DNA of 64,000 bases from Alkalisalibacterium limincola (lineage in GTDB: Bacteria; Pseudomonadota; Gammaproteobacteria; Xanthomonadales; Xanthomonadaceae): positions 124,001 through 188,000 of the forward strand of contig NZ_VRTS01000004.1 in the NCBI RefSeq assembly GCF_008017755.1. Reading direction: 5' to 3'. Positions 44,364-54,112 of the stretch are shown here, piece by piece; the stretch's first letter is position 1; each line of letters starts with the position of its first letter. The translations under genes and the position numbers were made by a program. Below the pieces are notes generated by a model that did no database searches, was not told the DNA's origin, and worked only from the letters and a program-made list of their open reading frames with translations.

Positions 44364-45373
44364 GCCAACAGCTCCTCGAGCAGCCCCAGCGCTTCGGGTT
44401 CTTCCAGGCGTTGCGCTTGCTCGAGCAGCTCTACTCGCGTCATGGCGTGGGTGCCACGGACGTCCATGCGCATCGGATCCGTTTCCGCAACAGCCTGTCG
44501 CTGGCATTCGCCGCGGGCGAGATCGAGTCGCTGGACGTCGAGGCCGCGGCTGTCGAGGGGCAGCCGCCGGTGCAGGTTTGCATCACGCCCGCATTCATCG
44601 GCTTGCTGGGCCAGGCGGGGACGCTGCCGCTCGCCTACACCGAGCGCCTGGCCGAGCGCGAGGCGGTGCATCGCGACCACACCGGACGCGCCTTCCTCGA
44701 CATCTTCAACCAACGCGCGGTGTCGCTGTTCCATGCCGCGTGGCTCAAGCACCGCCCGGCGCTGCAGCAGGCGCCGGCCGGTGCGGACCGTTTCCAGGAC
44801 CTGCTGCTGGCGCTGGCTGGCATGGGCATGGCCCAGCCCAGGGACGTGCTTGGCCAGGACGACGGTGCCGTGTACGACCAGAGCATCGCGCACTACGCCG
44901 GCCTGGTGCGGCGGCGGCCGCTGTCGGCCGTGGCGATGCAGCGCGTGCTCGCCGACCACTTCGGTCTGCCGCTGCGCGTCGAGCAGTTCGTCGGTGCCTG
45001 GTACCCGGTGCCGGTGGACCAGCAGACCCGGCTGGGCCAGCCGGGCGCCACGCTGGGCCGCGGCGCGCTGTGCGGTGACCGACTCCACCAGCGCGACCTG
45101 CGACTGCGCCTGTGCTTCGGTCCGCTCCGGCGCAGGGATTTCGACACGCTGCTGCCCGGGGCCCCGGGCGCTCGCGCCCTGGCACGCTGGGTCGGCCTGC
45201 TGGGCGGCATCGGCTTCGAGTACGAAGTCCGCCTGGTGCTGCATCCCGACGACGTGCGGCCGGTGTCGCTGTGCCGTTCCGGTGGTCGCCTGGGCCTGGA
45301 TGCCTTCCTGATCTCCACCCCGACCGGTGAGCCGCGCGGCGACACCGGCTACCTCCTCCAGCCGTCGCACTGA
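44327..45373 (+). CDS. tssG: T6SS baseplate protein TssG
   Basis: Baseplate wedge protein of 348 residues, partner of TssF. Diagnostic blocks: QPQRFGFFQALRLLEQLY, VCITPAFIGLLGQAGTLPL, HRDHTGRAFLDIFNQRAVSLFHAAW and HYAGLVRRRPLSAVAM. C-terminal LRLRLCFGPLRRRDFDTLLPG. ATG 44327 lies within tssF. tssH starts 29 bases after its stop. Confidence 0.95.
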   Translation: MSGAKRRLGPAVGQQLLEQPQRFGFFQALRLLEQLYSRHGVGATDVHAHRIRFRNSLSLAFAAGEIESLDVEAAAVEGQPPVQVCITPAFIGLLGQAGTLPLAYTERLAEREAVHRDHTGRAFLDIFNQRAVSLFHAAWLKHRPALQQAPAGADRFQDLLLALAGMGMAQPRDVLGQDDGAVYDQSIAHYAGLVRRRPLSAVAMQRVLADHFGLPLRVEQFVGAWYPVPVDQQTRLGQPGATLGRGALCGDRLHQRDLRLRLCFGPLRRRDFDTLLPGAPGARALARWVGLLGGIGFEYEVRLVLHPDDVRPVSLCRSGGRLGLDAFLISTPTGEPRGDTGYLLQPSH

Positions 45374-45402
45374 CGCGACGCAACCCCGGCAAAGGACGCC
45401 CC

Positions 45403-48111
45403 ATGAGCATCAACCTCAAGACCCTGATCGGCAAGCTCAACCGCAACTGCCGCCAAGCCGCCGAACGCGCGGCCAGCCTGTGCATGGCGCGGGCGCACTT
45501 CGACGTCGAGATCGAACACGTGCTGCTGGCCCTCCTGGAGCAGCCGGGATCGGACTTCGGCGTCTACGCCGGTCGCTGCGGTGTCTCCGTCGGGGCGCTG
45601 AAGGCAGACCTGGAAGCCGAGTTGGGTCGGCTGAAGACGGGAAACACGCGCACGCCGGTGTTTTCCACCCACCTGCCCACGTGGTTCGAGCACGCCTGGC
45701 TGATCGCGTCGCTGGACGCGCACACCTCGCGCATCCGCAGCGGCCACCTGCTGCTGGCATTGCTGGGGGATCCCGACCTGCGCCGGCTCGCCTTGCGCGC
45801 CTCCCCGCGCCTGGCCGAGCTCGGCGTGGATGCGCTCAAGCATCGTTTCGACGAGGCTACCCTGGGTTCGGAGGAAGCGCTCGGGGTGTCGGGCAACGGC
45901 GGTCCAGGGGAACTGCCCGGGGTCGCGGCACCCGCGGCACCCGCGGCGAACGCGGGCACGCCGGCGCTGGACCAGTTCACCACCCACCTCACCCGGCAGG
46001 CCGCCGAGGGTCGCATCGATCCGGTCATCGGGCGTGATGCGGAGATCCGCCGGTTGATCGACATCCTGCTGCGGCGCCGGCAGAACAATCCGATCCTGAC
46101 CGGTGAGGCCGGCGTGGGAAAGACTGCGGTGGTCGAGGGGCTGGCGCTGCGCATCGCCTCGGGCGACGTGCCCCCGCCGCTGCAGGGCGTGGAACTGCGG
46201 ACGCTGGACATGGGCCTGTTGCAGGCCGGGGCCAGCGTGAAGGGCGAGTTCGAGAACCGGCTGCGCAACGTGATCGACGAGGTCGGCAGGAGCGCGCGCC
46301 CGATCATCCTGTTCATCGACGAGGCGCATACCTTGATCGGTGCCGGGGGGCCGGCAGGGCAGGGCGATGCCGCGAACCTGCTCAAGCCGGCACTGGCCCG
46401 CGGCGAACTGCGCACCATCGCCGCCACCACCTGGGGCGAGTACAAGAAGTACTTCGAAAAGGACGCCGCCCTGGCACGACGCTTCCAGGTGGTGAAGGTC
46501 GAGGAACCCAGCGAGGCGCTCGCCGCTGCGATGCTGCGCGGCATGGCGCAGCTGATGGAGGGGCACTTCGGCGTGCGCATACTCGACGAGGCGATCACCG
46601 AGGCGGTGCGCCTGTCGCACCGCTACATCACCGGACGCCAGCTTCCCGACAAGGCGGTTGGCGTGCTCGACACCGCCTGCGCCCGCGTGGCGCTGGGTCA
46701 GAGCGCGATGCCGGCCGCCATCGAGGACGTGCGGCGCAAGCTCGAGCGCAATGCCGTCGAGGCTGCTGCCCTGGCCCGCGAGGCCCGCTCCGGGACCGGG
46801 CATGGCGAGCGGATGGCGGAACTCGACGTGGAGCACAAGGCGCTGGAAGGTGAGTTGGCGGTGCTCGACGCGCGCTGGCAGCTCGAACGCGAACTGGTCG
46901 ATCGCATCGGCGCCATGCGCAATCAGCTCGAGGAGGAGGCCAGCGGCCATGCGGCCGCGCCAGACACGGCCCAAGCGCCGGGCGAAGCAGGGAAGGCGGA
47001 CAGCAAGCGTGCGGCACGGCCGGACAAGGCGCCGTTGCAGTCGGCCCTGGCGGAGTTGGCCCGCTCGCAGGGCGAGGCGCCGCTGGTGCCCTGCCAGGTG
47101 GATGCGATCGCGGTGGCGGAGGTCATCGCGGCGTGGACCGGCATTCCGCTGGGTCGGATGCTCAAGGACGAGATCGAGACGGTGCGCAACCTCAAGCCCC
47201 TGCTCGAGCAACGCGTGATCGGCCAGTCGCATGCACTCGACGCGATCGCGCAGCGCGTGCGCACCGCGCGCGCCAGCCTCGAGGACCCGGACAAGCCCAT
47301 GGGCGTTTTCCTGTTCGTGGGTCCCTCGGGCGTCGGCAAGACCGAAACCGCGCTGGCCCTGGCGGAGACGCTGTACGGCGGTGAGCGCAAGCTCATCACC
47401 ATCAACATGAGCGAGTACCAGGAGGCGCACACGGTGTCGGCGCTGAAGGGCTCGCCCCCGGGCTACGTCGGTTACGGCGAGGGCGGCGTGCTGACCGAGG
47501 CCGTGCGCCGCAGCCCGTACAGCGTCGTGCTGCTCGACGAGGTCGAGAAGGCGCACCCGGACGTGCTGGAACTGTTCTTCCAGGTCTTCGACAAGGGCGT
47601 GCTCGACGACGCCGAGGGACGCGAGATCGACTTCCGCAATACGCTGATCATCCTCACCAGCAACGTCGGTTCGTCGGTCATCATGAACGCCTGCCTCAAC
47701 CTGCCCGACGCGGAGCGGCCGGGTCCGGAGGAGCTGGCGGAGCTCCTGCGTCCCCAGCTCTTCAAGGCCTTCAAGCCTGCCTTCCTCGGCCGCATGAAGA
47801 CGATTCCCTTTTACCCGATCACCGACGATGTGCTGGGCCGCATCATCCGGCTCAAGCTTGATCGCATCCGGCACCGCGTGGCGGTGAACCATCGGGCGGG
47901 GTTCGAATACGACAACGGGCTGGTCGACGCGGTGCTGGCACGCTGCAACGAGGTCGATGCCGGGGCCCGCAATGTCGACCACGTGCTCAACGGCAGCCTG
48001 TTGCCCGAGATCGCCGACGCCGTGCTGGCCCGGATGAGCGAGGGCGAGACCCTGGAACGTATCCGGGTCAGCGCGGGCCGCAAGGGGGAGTTCAAGTACC
48101 GGATTCAGTGA
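45403..48111 (+). CDS. tssH: T6SS ATPase ClpV (TssH)
   Basis: Hexameric AAA+ unfoldase of 902 residues that disassembles contracted TssBC sheaths. N-terminal Clp_N repeat region (residues about 1-150), first AAA+ with GEAGVGKT near residue 234 and Walker B ILFIDEAHTLIGAGG, a middle coiled coil (residues about 440-540), and second AAA+ with GPSGVGKT near residue 640 and VVLLDEVEKAHPDV. Ends with a ClpB_D2-small domain. The ClpV1 group is supported by the T6SS context. Last recognised tss gene in this run. Confidence 0.96.
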   Translation: MSINLKTLIGKLNRNCRQAAERAASLCMARAHFDVEIEHVLLALLEQPGSDFGVYAGRCGVSVGALKADLEAELGRLKTGNTRTPVFSTHLPTWFEHAWLIASLDAHTSRIRSGHLLLALLGDPDLRRLALRASPRLAELGVDALKHRFDEATLGSEEALGVSGNGGPGELPGVAAPAAPAANAGTPALDQFTTHLTRQAAEGRIDPVIGRDAEIRRLIDILLRRRQNNPILTGEAGVGKTAVVEGLALRIASGDVPPPLQGVELRTLDMGLLQAGASVKGEFENRLRNVIDEVGRSARPIILFIDEAHTLIGAGGPAGQGDAANLLKPALARGELRTIAATTWGEYKKYFEKDAALARRFQVVKVEEPSEALAAAMLRGMAQLMEGHFGVRILDEAITEAVRLSHRYITGRQLPDKAVGVLDTACARVALGQSAMPAAIEDVRRKLERNAVEAAALAREARSGTGHGERMAELDVEHKALEGELAVLDARWQLERELVDRIGAMRNQLEEEASGHAAAPDTAQAPGEAGKADSKRAARPDKAPLQSALAELARSQGEAPLVPCQVDAIAVAEVIAAWTGIPLGRMLKDEIETVRNLKPLLEQRVIGQSHALDAIAQRVRTARASLEDPDKPMGVFLFVGPSGVGKTETALALAETLYGGERKLITINMSEYQEAHTVSALKGSPPGYVGYGEGGVLTEAVRRSPYSVVLLDEVEKAHPDVLELFFQVFDKGVLDDAEGREIDFRNTLIILTSNVGSSVIMNACLNLPDAERPGPEELAELLRPQLFKAFKPAFLGRMKTIPFYPITDDVLGRIIRLKLDRIRHRVAVNHRAGFEYDNGLVDAVLARCNEVDAGARNVDHVLNGSLLPEIADAVLARMSEGETLERIRVSAGRKGEFKYRIQ

Positions 48112-48152
48112 GCGTCCTGGCGGCCCCCGCCCCGAGGCGATAGCCTGAGTGC

Positions 48153-48881
48153 ATGGCATGGAAGGCGAGACAGTGGCTGCGCCCGCGGCGGATCCTGACG
48201 GGATTCGCGTTGCTGGCCGGGCTTTGGCTGCTGACCGCCTTCGTCGGTTTCGTCGTGTTCGACCGTGACACGGCGGCGTTGCTGGTGATCGGTGTCTCGC
48301 TCGTGGCATTCGCCGTGGCGGTCGCGGCGCTCGTCCTGCGCAGCCGGGTCGGCTGGATCGACGGGGCATGGGCCGGCGTCGGCATCCTGCTGCTGGTGGC
48401 GCTGTACTCGGTGCCGTTGCGAGATGACCTGCCCGAAGACGCGCTGGCGATCGTCGAGCGCATCGACCGGGACAGCGAGGACCGCTACGACTTCGCCGAG
48501 CAGCTCTTCCACGATCTCGCAGGGCGCTTCACCGGACCGACCCGCGAGTATCTGTTGCAACCCCAGCGCATCTTCCTGCACAAGAGCGCCGCCTATTTCT
48601 GGGAAACCGAAGGCTACGTGCCTTCCCATCTCCAAACGCAGTTGTACCGGCACATGCTGATTGCCAGCGGGCGCTTCGACGAGGACGAAGTGGTGCGGCG
48701 CACCGGGCGTTGCTTCAATTCGCCCCACGGCTACCTGGAGATCGCCCACCCCGAGCGCAAGGTCTACGCCGACCTGTGGGCCGCCCAGACCTTCGAGGAG
48801 TACGAGTTCGGCCAGGTGGTGGACATGCCCTCCTGCGATGGCCTGACCGCCGACGCCGGACCCGAGGGCGATCCGCTCTAG
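48153..48881 (+). CDS. Unrecognised membrane protein downstream of tssH
   Basis: Protein of 242 residues that I cannot assign to a family. Three membrane helices (residues about 13-38, 40-62 and 67-90) precede a soluble domain of about 150 residues. That domain contains RYDFAEQLFHDLAGRFTGP, IFLHKSAAYFWETEGYVP, TQLYRHMLIASGRF, RCFNSPHGYLEI and KVYADLWAAQTFEEYEFG. The order helix, His in PHGYLEI and Asp in YADLW loosely recalls a transglutaminase-like core without its Cys; this is speculative. Starts 41 bases after tssH on the same strand and converges on alkB. It could be a T6SS accessory or unrelated. Confidence 0.6.
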   Translation: MAWKARQWLRPRRILTGFALLAGLWLLTAFVGFVVFDRDTAALLVIGVSLVAFAVAVAALVLRSRVGWIDGAWAGVGILLLVALYSVPLRDDLPEDALAIVERIDRDSEDRYDFAEQLFHDLAGRFTGPTREYLLQPQRIFLHKSAAYFWETEGYVPSHLQTQLYRHMLIASGRFDEDEVVRRTGRCFNSPHGYLEIAHPERKVYADLWAAQTFEEYEFGQVVDMPSCDGLTADAGPEGDPL

Positions 48882-48897
48882 GGTCCCGGTGGCGGAC

Positions 48898-49548
48898 TCA
48901 GAAGACTTTCCGGAACGTCAGGTTGATCCGGCAATTGCCCAGCAGGGGGTGGTCGCCCGGCTTCACGGCCAGCACCCCGTGGAAGCGCATGCGCGACGGA
49001 CCGCCCCACACCACCACGTCCCCGTGCGCCAGGGGGATGCGTGCCGGTCGGTCGCTGCGCTGGAAACCACCGAACTGGAACACGGCGGGAAGCCCGAGCG
49101 ACACGGAGACGATCGGCGCCTGCCTGTCGTTTTCGTCACGGTCCTGGTGCAGCGACATGCGTGCCCCGGGCTCGTAGCGGTTGATCAGGCAGGCATCCGG
49201 GTCGAAATCCGGAAAACCCGAGCGGCGCGCCGCTTCTTCGGCGAGTTCGCGAAGCACATCCGGCATGTCCGGCCAGGGCTGGTCGGTCCCGGGCCGGGTC
49301 GCGGCGTAGCGGTAGCCGCGCCGGTCGCTGACCCAACCGACCCGACCGCAGTTGGTCATCGCCACCGACATGGTGTGGCCGCCGGGAGTGACCAGGTGCA
49401 CGAACGGCACCCGGGATTGCACTTCCTCCACCGCAGCGACCAGGGCCTCGGCACGACCCACGGCGTATCCGCGCAGCAGCATCGCGCCGGGCGCCAGCAC
49501 CTCGTCTCCGACCGGGGTCGGTGCATCGGGGAACAGCTCGCCGGTCAA
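48898..49548 (-). CDS. alkB: Alpha-ketoglutarate-dependent DNA repair dioxygenase AlkB
   Basis: Fe(II)/2-oxoglutarate dioxygenase of 216 residues that repairs 1-methyladenine and 3-methylcytosine by oxidative demethylation. Iron ligands in MSLHQDRDE (His, Asp) and SRMRFHGV (His); 2OG-binding NCRINLTFR. VSVSLGLPAVFQFGG and HGDVVVWGG are typical. A TTG start at 49548 is chosen: it overlaps the glycosylase stop as TTGA and has GGGGAGG seven bases upstream. A longer frame exists upstream but lies inside the glycosylase gene. Confidence 0.92.
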   Translation of the reverse strand: MTGELFPDAPTPVGDEVLAPGAMLLRGYAVGRAEALVAAVEEVQSRVPFVHLVTPGGHTMSVAMTNCGRVGWVSDRRGYRYAATRPGTDQPWPDMPDVLRELAEEAARRSGFPDFDPDACLINRYEPGARMSLHQDRDENDRQAPIVSVSLGLPAVFQFGGFQRSDRPARIPLAHGDVVVWGGPSRMRFHGVLAVKPGDHPLLGNCRINLTFRKVF

Positions 49549-50192
49549 CCGCCAGCCTCCCCGACGTCGGCCGTGCCGCGTGGAAGACGCCACAGGTACC
49601 AGGCGGCCACCGATCGCCAGGGCGCCCACGACTCACCCGCCAACGCGAGCTCCTTCGGCGCAGGCAGCGCCGGTAGTCCCTTCAGGCGCCGATAGCCGTC
49701 ACGCACGCCGAAGTCGTCCAGGGGCAGCACGTCGGGGCGGCCCAGCGTGAAGATCAGGCACATTTCGACCGTCCAGCGGCCAACGCCGCGCAGCGTCACC
49801 AGGCGTTCGATCAGGCGCTCGCTGTGCATGCGCGCGGCCTGGCGGCGGGTCGGCACGACCCCATCGATCGCCGCCGCCGCGATGCCGTGCATCGTCTCGA
49901 CCTTGCGTGCCGAATAGCCGCAGGCACGCAAGGTGGCGACGTCGGTGGCCAACAGGGCCTCGGGTGTCGGGAAGCGGGCTTCGGGGTAAAGCTGCAGCAT
50001 CCGGCCCAGTATCGTGTCGCCTGCCCGCGTGTGCAGTTGCTGGTAGGCCACCGAACGCACCAGGGCCTCGTATGGCTCACGGCCACGCACTACGACGAGG
50101 TCGCAGGGGCCGACCTGTCGGACCAGGCCGGCCCAGTCGTCATCGACGGCCGCCAGGTGGGCTTCGGCCCGGCGCAGGTCCGACGCCGTCAT
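49545..50192 (-). CDS. DNA-3-methyladenine glycosylase II (AlkA-like, HhH-GPD)
   Basis: Base-excision enzyme of 215 residues, short form without the N-terminal AlkA/Ada domains. HhH-GPD region VTLRGVGRWTVEMCLIFTLG followed by the catalytic Asp in LPLDDFGVRDGYRR; also VRSVAYQQLHTRAGDTILGRM. ATG 50192 is taken, with two upstream GTGs possible. Its stop overlaps the alkB TTG start, giving a two-gene alkylation-repair unit. The SRPBCC gene ends 9 bases upstream on the same strand. Confidence 0.9.
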   Translation of the reverse strand: MTASDLRRAEAHLAAVDDDWAGLVRQVGPCDLVVVRGREPYEALVRSVAYQQLHTRAGDTILGRMLQLYPEARFPTPEALLATDVATLRACGYSARKVETMHGIAAAAIDGVVPTRRQAARMHSERLIERLVTLRGVGRWTVEMCLIFTLGRPDVLPLDDFGVRDGYRRLKGLPALPAPKELALAGESWAPWRSVAAWYLWRLPRGTADVGEAGG

Positions 50193-50201
50193 CACCACCG
50201 C

Positions 50202-50810
50202 CTACTCACCGGATTCGAAGGCGTCGTCCACGGATTCCAGGGCGGGATCCTGCACGGGCTCGGCCAGCGGCTCCCGGGCTGCGGCGGCTTCAAGCTGTGC
50301 CAGACCGCGCTCGAAGTCGCGACCGACCATCGTGTCCATGTCTGCGAAGACCTGCATCACCTTGAAGGGAAACGGGTTCGCGCCCTGCATCGACCAGGTC
50401 ACCCGGGTCTGCCGGCCGCGCGGCTCGAAGTCGAACACGGTGGTGCTGCTGGAACTCATCGGCCGCTCGAAGTCGAGCTGGATGCGGACATGCTCCGGGC
50501 TGCGCGACTCGAGGATCTCCATGCGACCGGCGCCGGCCTCGTTGTTGCCGTCCCAGGAATAGACCGCGCCGACCCCGTGGGGGGCGCCGCTGAATTCACG
50601 CGTCATTTCCGGGTCGAGGTCCTCCCAGGGCGACCACTCCGGCCAGCGACTCAAGTCGTTGACCAGGCCGAACACCGCCTCCGCGGGCGCATTCAGCGTG
50701 GCGCTGCGTTCGACGCGGAACTCATCGGGCTTGGTCGTGGCCAGCACCAGCACCACGGTGATCGCCAGCGCGAGCACGATGGCGATGGCAAAAACGATGT
50801 TCTTGAACAT
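50202..50810 (-). CDS. SRPBCC family membrane-anchored protein
   Basis: Protein of 202 residues with an N-terminal membrane helix (NIVFAIAIVLALAITVVLVL) and a SRPBCC/polyketide-cyclase-like domain: RSATLNAPAEAVFGLVNDLSRWPEWSPW, YSWDGNNEAGAGRMEIL, and VTWSMQGANPFPFKVMQ. These domains bind hydrophobic ligands; no ligand can be named here. The C-terminal 30 residues are acidic. Nine bases before the glycosylase gene, so probably co-transcribed. Confidence 0.85.
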   Translation of the reverse strand: MFKNIVFAIAIVLALAITVVLVLATTKPDEFRVERSATLNAPAEAVFGLVNDLSRWPEWSPWEDLDPEMTREFSGAPHGVGAVYSWDGNNEAGAGRMEILESRSPEHVRIQLDFERPMSSSSTTVFDFEPRGRQTRVTWSMQGANPFPFKVMQVFADMDTMVGRDFERGLAQLEAAAAREPLAEPVQDPALESVDDAFESGE

Positions 50811-50994
50811 GATCCCCTCCCCATGGGGTTGTATCGATGCGCCACGGTATAGCCCAAAGCGGCCATTGGCGCACGCAGCATGCGCGTTCCCGCGTCGCGA
50901 TACTAAATCCCGCCTGACCGTCGCCGGTTGGATTCACCCGGACTTACACGGCCGGATGGGAGCCTGCAGCTTCATTCCCACACGGAGCGTGCGC

Positions 50995-51495
50995 ATGAAG
51001 AACGCAGCCAGCACCAACGACGACACCCGCAAGCTGGGTGAGCTGATCGACGACATCGAGGTGGCCATGCTGACCACCGTCGGGCCCGATGGCACGCTGG
51101 TCAGTCGGCCCCTCCAGACCTTGAAGGTCGATCCCGCCGGCAACCTGCTGTTCTTCACCGACGCCGGCAGCGGCAAGGTGCACGACCTCAAGGCGAAGTC
51201 CAAGGTCAACGTGGCCTACGCGAATCCTTCCAGCCAGACCTACGTGTCGGTGACCGGCCACGCCACGGTCGTCCGCGACCGGGCGCTGATCGAAGAGCTT
51301 TGGAAGCCGGTGCACAAGGCGTTCTTCCCGAAGGGCAAGGACGATCCCGATCTCGCGGTGCTGCGGGTGGACACCCATGGCGCCGAGTACTGGGAGGCTT
51401 CCGGCAATTTCATCGCCCGGGCGATCGATTTTGGCCGCGCCCTGTCGGGTGAGGGTCCCGAAGCGATGGGCGAGCACGGAAAGCTCAACGTCTGA
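50995..51495 (+). CDS. Pyridoxamine 5'-phosphate oxidase-like general stress protein
   Basis: FMN-binding split-barrel protein of 166 residues. The segment VAMLTTVGPDGTLVSRPLQTL is the hallmark of the general-stress-protein-26 group of the PNPOx fold, followed by LLFFTDAGSGKVHDLKAKSKV and VSVTGHATVVRDR. C-terminal GAEYWEASGNFIARAIDFGRAL is also typical. CGGAG eight bases before the ATG at 50995 fixes the start. The 184 bases upstream show no feature beyond a CCCCATGGGG palindrome near 50820. Redox substrate unknown. Confidence 0.88.
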   Translation: MKNAASTNDDTRKLGELIDDIEVAMLTTVGPDGTLVSRPLQTLKVDPAGNLLFFTDAGSGKVHDLKAKSKVNVAYANPSSQTYVSVTGHATVVRDRALIEELWKPVHKAFFPKGKDDPDLAVLRVDTHGAEYWEASGNFIARAIDFGRALSGEGPEAMGEHGKLNV

Positions 51496-51556
51496 TCCGC
51501 AGCAAGCCCGCGGCGGCCGCGTGTGCTCCGGCCGCCGGGTGCGCCTGCATCGCTGA

Positions 51557-53959
51557 TCAGTTGCGCTTGGCCCGCGCGAACGCGTCGGCCAGCGCGTTCG
51601 AGCCGGGCGTCGCGCCAGGCTTCGTCCCGCCGGTGCTCCCGCCGCCGCCGCGCCGGGCGCCGGGGTCGCGACCGCCGGTGGGTGTTCCGCCCGGCCTGCG
51701 AGGTCCGCCGCCCTCGCGTGCCCGTGGTTCGCGCGCCTCGCCGGGTGTGTCGTCCAGGCGCATCGACAGGCCGATGCGCTTGCGCGGCAGGTCGACCTCC
51801 ATCACCTTGACCTTGACGATGTCGCCGGCCTTGACGACCTCGCGGGGGTCCTTGACGAAACGGTTCGACAGCGCCGAAACGTGCACCAGGCCGTCCTGGT
51901 GGACACCCAGGTCGATGAAGGCACCGAATGCGGCGACATTGCTGACCACGCCCTCCAGCACCATGCCCGGCTTGAGGTCGCGGATGTCCTCCACGCCCTC
52001 GGCGAACGTGGCGGTCCTGAACTCGGGGCGCGGGTCGCGGCCGGGTTTTTCCAGTTCGGCCAGGATGTCGCGCACGGTCGGCACGCCGAAGCGCTCGTCG
52101 GTGAACTGTTCGGGCCGGAGACCACGCAGGAAGCCACTGTCGCCGATGACCTGGCGCACCTCGCGGCCGCAGTGCTCGAGGATGCGCTTGACCACCGGAT
52201 ACGCCTCCGGGTGCACCGAAGAGGCGTCGAGCGGGTCGCTGCCGTTGGCGATGCGCAGGAAGCCCGCGCACTGCTCGAAGGTCTTCTCGCCCAGCCGCGG
52301 CACCTTCAGCAGCTCGCGTCGCGAACGGAACGCGCCATTGGCGTCGCGGTGCGCGACGATGTTCTCGGCCACGGTCGGATTCAGGCCGGCCACGCGGGCC
52401 AGCAGCGGGGCCGAGGCCGTGTTCACCTCGACGCCGACGGCGTTGACGCAGTCCTCCACGCGCGCCTCCAGCGCCTTCGCCAGGCGGCTCTGGTTGACGT
52501 CGTGCTGGTATTGGCCGACGCCGATCGCCTTGGGCTCGATCTTCACCAGCTCCGCCAGCGGGTCCTGCAGGCGCCGCGCGATCGACACGGCACCCCGCAG
52601 GCTCACGTCGATGTCGGGAAACTCCTTCGATGCCAGTTCAGAGGCGGAATAGACCGATGCCCCGGCTTCGCTGACCACCAGCTTCTGCAGCTTGAGCTCC
52701 GGGTGCCGCTTGATCAGGTCGCCGGCCAGCCGGTCGGTCTCGCGCGAGGCGGTGCCGTTGCCGATCGCGACCAGCCGCACGTCGTGCGCGGCGGCCAGTT
52801 TCGCCAGCTGGGCGAGTGATGCGTCCCACTGGTTCTTCGGCGCATGCGGGTAGATCGTCGCGGTGTCGACCAGCTTTCCGGTCGCATCGACCACGGCCAC
52901 CTTGACCCCGGTCCGCAGGCCCGGGTCCAGGCCCAGCACGGCCTTGGGGCCGGCCGGCGCGGCCATCATCAGGTCCTTGAGGTTGTCGCCGAAAACGCGG
53001 ATCGCCTCTTCCTCGGCGGCTTCGCGCGCGCGCAGCATCAGGTCCAGCCCCAGTCCCAGGTGCAGCTTGTACATCCAGGCGTGGCGCAACGTGTCGCGCA
53101 GCCAGGCATCGCCGGGACGGCCCTGTTCGTGGATGCGCTGGTGTGCGGCGATGCGCCCGATCGCCTCGGCGTGGCCGGCCTTCACCGCCTCCTTGCGGGC
53201 ATCCTCGCCACCGGCTTCGGTGCGGCCCATCGGCACGAGATCGATCGCGACGATGCCCTCGTTGCGCGCGCGCAGCAGCGCCAGCAGGCGATGCGAGGGA
53301 ATTTTCGCCACCGACTCGGCGTGGTCGAAGTAATCGCTGTACTTCGCGCCCTCGGATTCCTTGCCCTCCACGACCCGGGCATGCAGTTCGCCACGCGTCC
53401 ACAGCCATTCGCGCAGCTCGCCGACCAGCGAGGCGTCCTCGGCGATCTCCTCGATGACGATGGCGCGCGCCCCGTCCAGCGCCGCCTTGGCATCGGCGAC
53501 GCCCTGGTCGGCGTCGACATAGGCCGCCGCCTGCTCTTCGGGTGTACGCGACGGGTCGGCGCGCAGCGCATCGGCCAGCGGGGCCAGCCCCGCCTCACGG
53601 GCGATCTGGGCCTTGGTGCGGCGCTTGGGCTTGTAGGGCAGGTAGAGGTCCTCCAGCCGCGCCTTGGTGTCGGCCGCCTCGATATCGCGACGCAGTTCGT
53701 CGCCGAGCTTGCCCTGCTCCTCGATGCTGGCGAGGATCGCCGCGCGCCGGTCCTCCAGTTCGCGCAGGTAGCCCAGCCGCTCCTCCAGCGCACGCAGCTG
53801 GATGTCGTCCAGTCCCCCGGTGACTTCCTTGCGGTAGCGCGCCACGAACGGCACCGTCGCACCGGCATCGAGCAGCTCGACCGCGGCCACGACCTGGGCC
53901 GGCTTGGCGCCGATGATGTCGGCGATCTGCTGGAGGATGCGCTGTTCGGTGGGGCTCAT
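51557..53959 (-). CDS. tex: RNA-binding transcriptional accessory protein Tex
   Basis: Cytoplasmic protein of 800 residues. N-terminal Tex domain ([39 protein letters not shown]), YqgF/RNase-H-like domain ([23 protein letters not shown]), HhH region ([18 protein letters not shown]) and C-terminal S1 domain ([30 protein letters not shown]). A Gly/Arg/Pro-rich tail follows the S1 domain. The ATG at 53959 begins the conserved N-terminus. Divergent from the hydrolase gene, with 153 bases between starts. Confidence 0.95.
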   Translation of the reverse strand: MSPTEQRILQQIADIIGAKPAQVVAAVELLDAGATVPFVARYRKEVTGGLDDIQLRALEERLGYLRELEDRRAAILASIEEQGKLGDELRRDIEAADTKARLEDLYLPYKPKRRTKAQIAREAGLAPLADALRADPSRTPEEQAAAYVDADQGVADAKAALDGARAIVIEEIAEDASLVGELREWLWTRGELHARVVEGKESEGAKYSDYFDHAESVAKIPSHRLLALLRARNEGIVAIDLVPMGRTEAGGEDARKEAVKAGHAEAIGRIAAHQRIHEQGRPGDAWLRDTLRHAWMYKLHLGLGLDLMLRAREAAEEEAIRVFGDNLKDLMMAAPAGPKAVLGLDPGLRTGVKVAVVDATGKLVDTATIYPHAPKNQWDASLAQLAKLAAAHDVRLVAIGNGTASRETDRLAGDLIKRHPELKLQKLVVSEAGASVYSASELASKEFPDIDVSLRGAVSIARRLQDPLAELVKIEPKAIGVGQYQHDVNQSRLAKALEARVEDCVNAVGVEVNTASAPLLARVAGLNPTVAENIVAHRDANGAFRSRRELLKVPRLGEKTFEQCAGFLRIANGSDPLDASSVHPEAYPVVKRILEHCGREVRQVIGDSGFLRGLRPEQFTDERFGVPTVRDILAELEKPGRDPRPEFRTATFAEGVEDIRDLKPGMVLEGVVSNVAAFGAFIDLGVHQDGLVHVSALSNRFVKDPREVVKAGDIVKVKVMEVDLPRKRIGLSMRLDDTPGEAREPRAREGGGPRRPGGTPTGGRDPGARRGGGGSTGGTKPGATPGSNALADAFARAKRN

Positions 53960-54112
53960 TCCTGGGGGAACTCCGTGGGGCAAGGGGGGCGGAAGTATCA
54001 CCCCATAGCGACGGCCGGACCAAACCGGGCGGCCCCCCTGGCCGAAGCCGGGCAGGCCAACGTGCAGGCCGGCGTGCTTGCCCTGCGTGCAGCGCTCGCT
54101 TATCAAGAGGGC

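Noticed and set aside
42246-44507. Open frame of 753 codons antisense to tssF
   Set aside because: Shadow; tssF and tssG motifs on plus explain the region fully.
45430-48111. tssH as the general chaperone ClpB
   Set aside because: Both have two AAA+ modules, but the N-terminus and direct T6SS context support ClpV.
45349-48369. Open frame of 1006 codons antisense to tssH
   Set aside because: Shadow of the AAA+ gene, with no recognisable domain; it also runs across the downstream membrane-protein gene.
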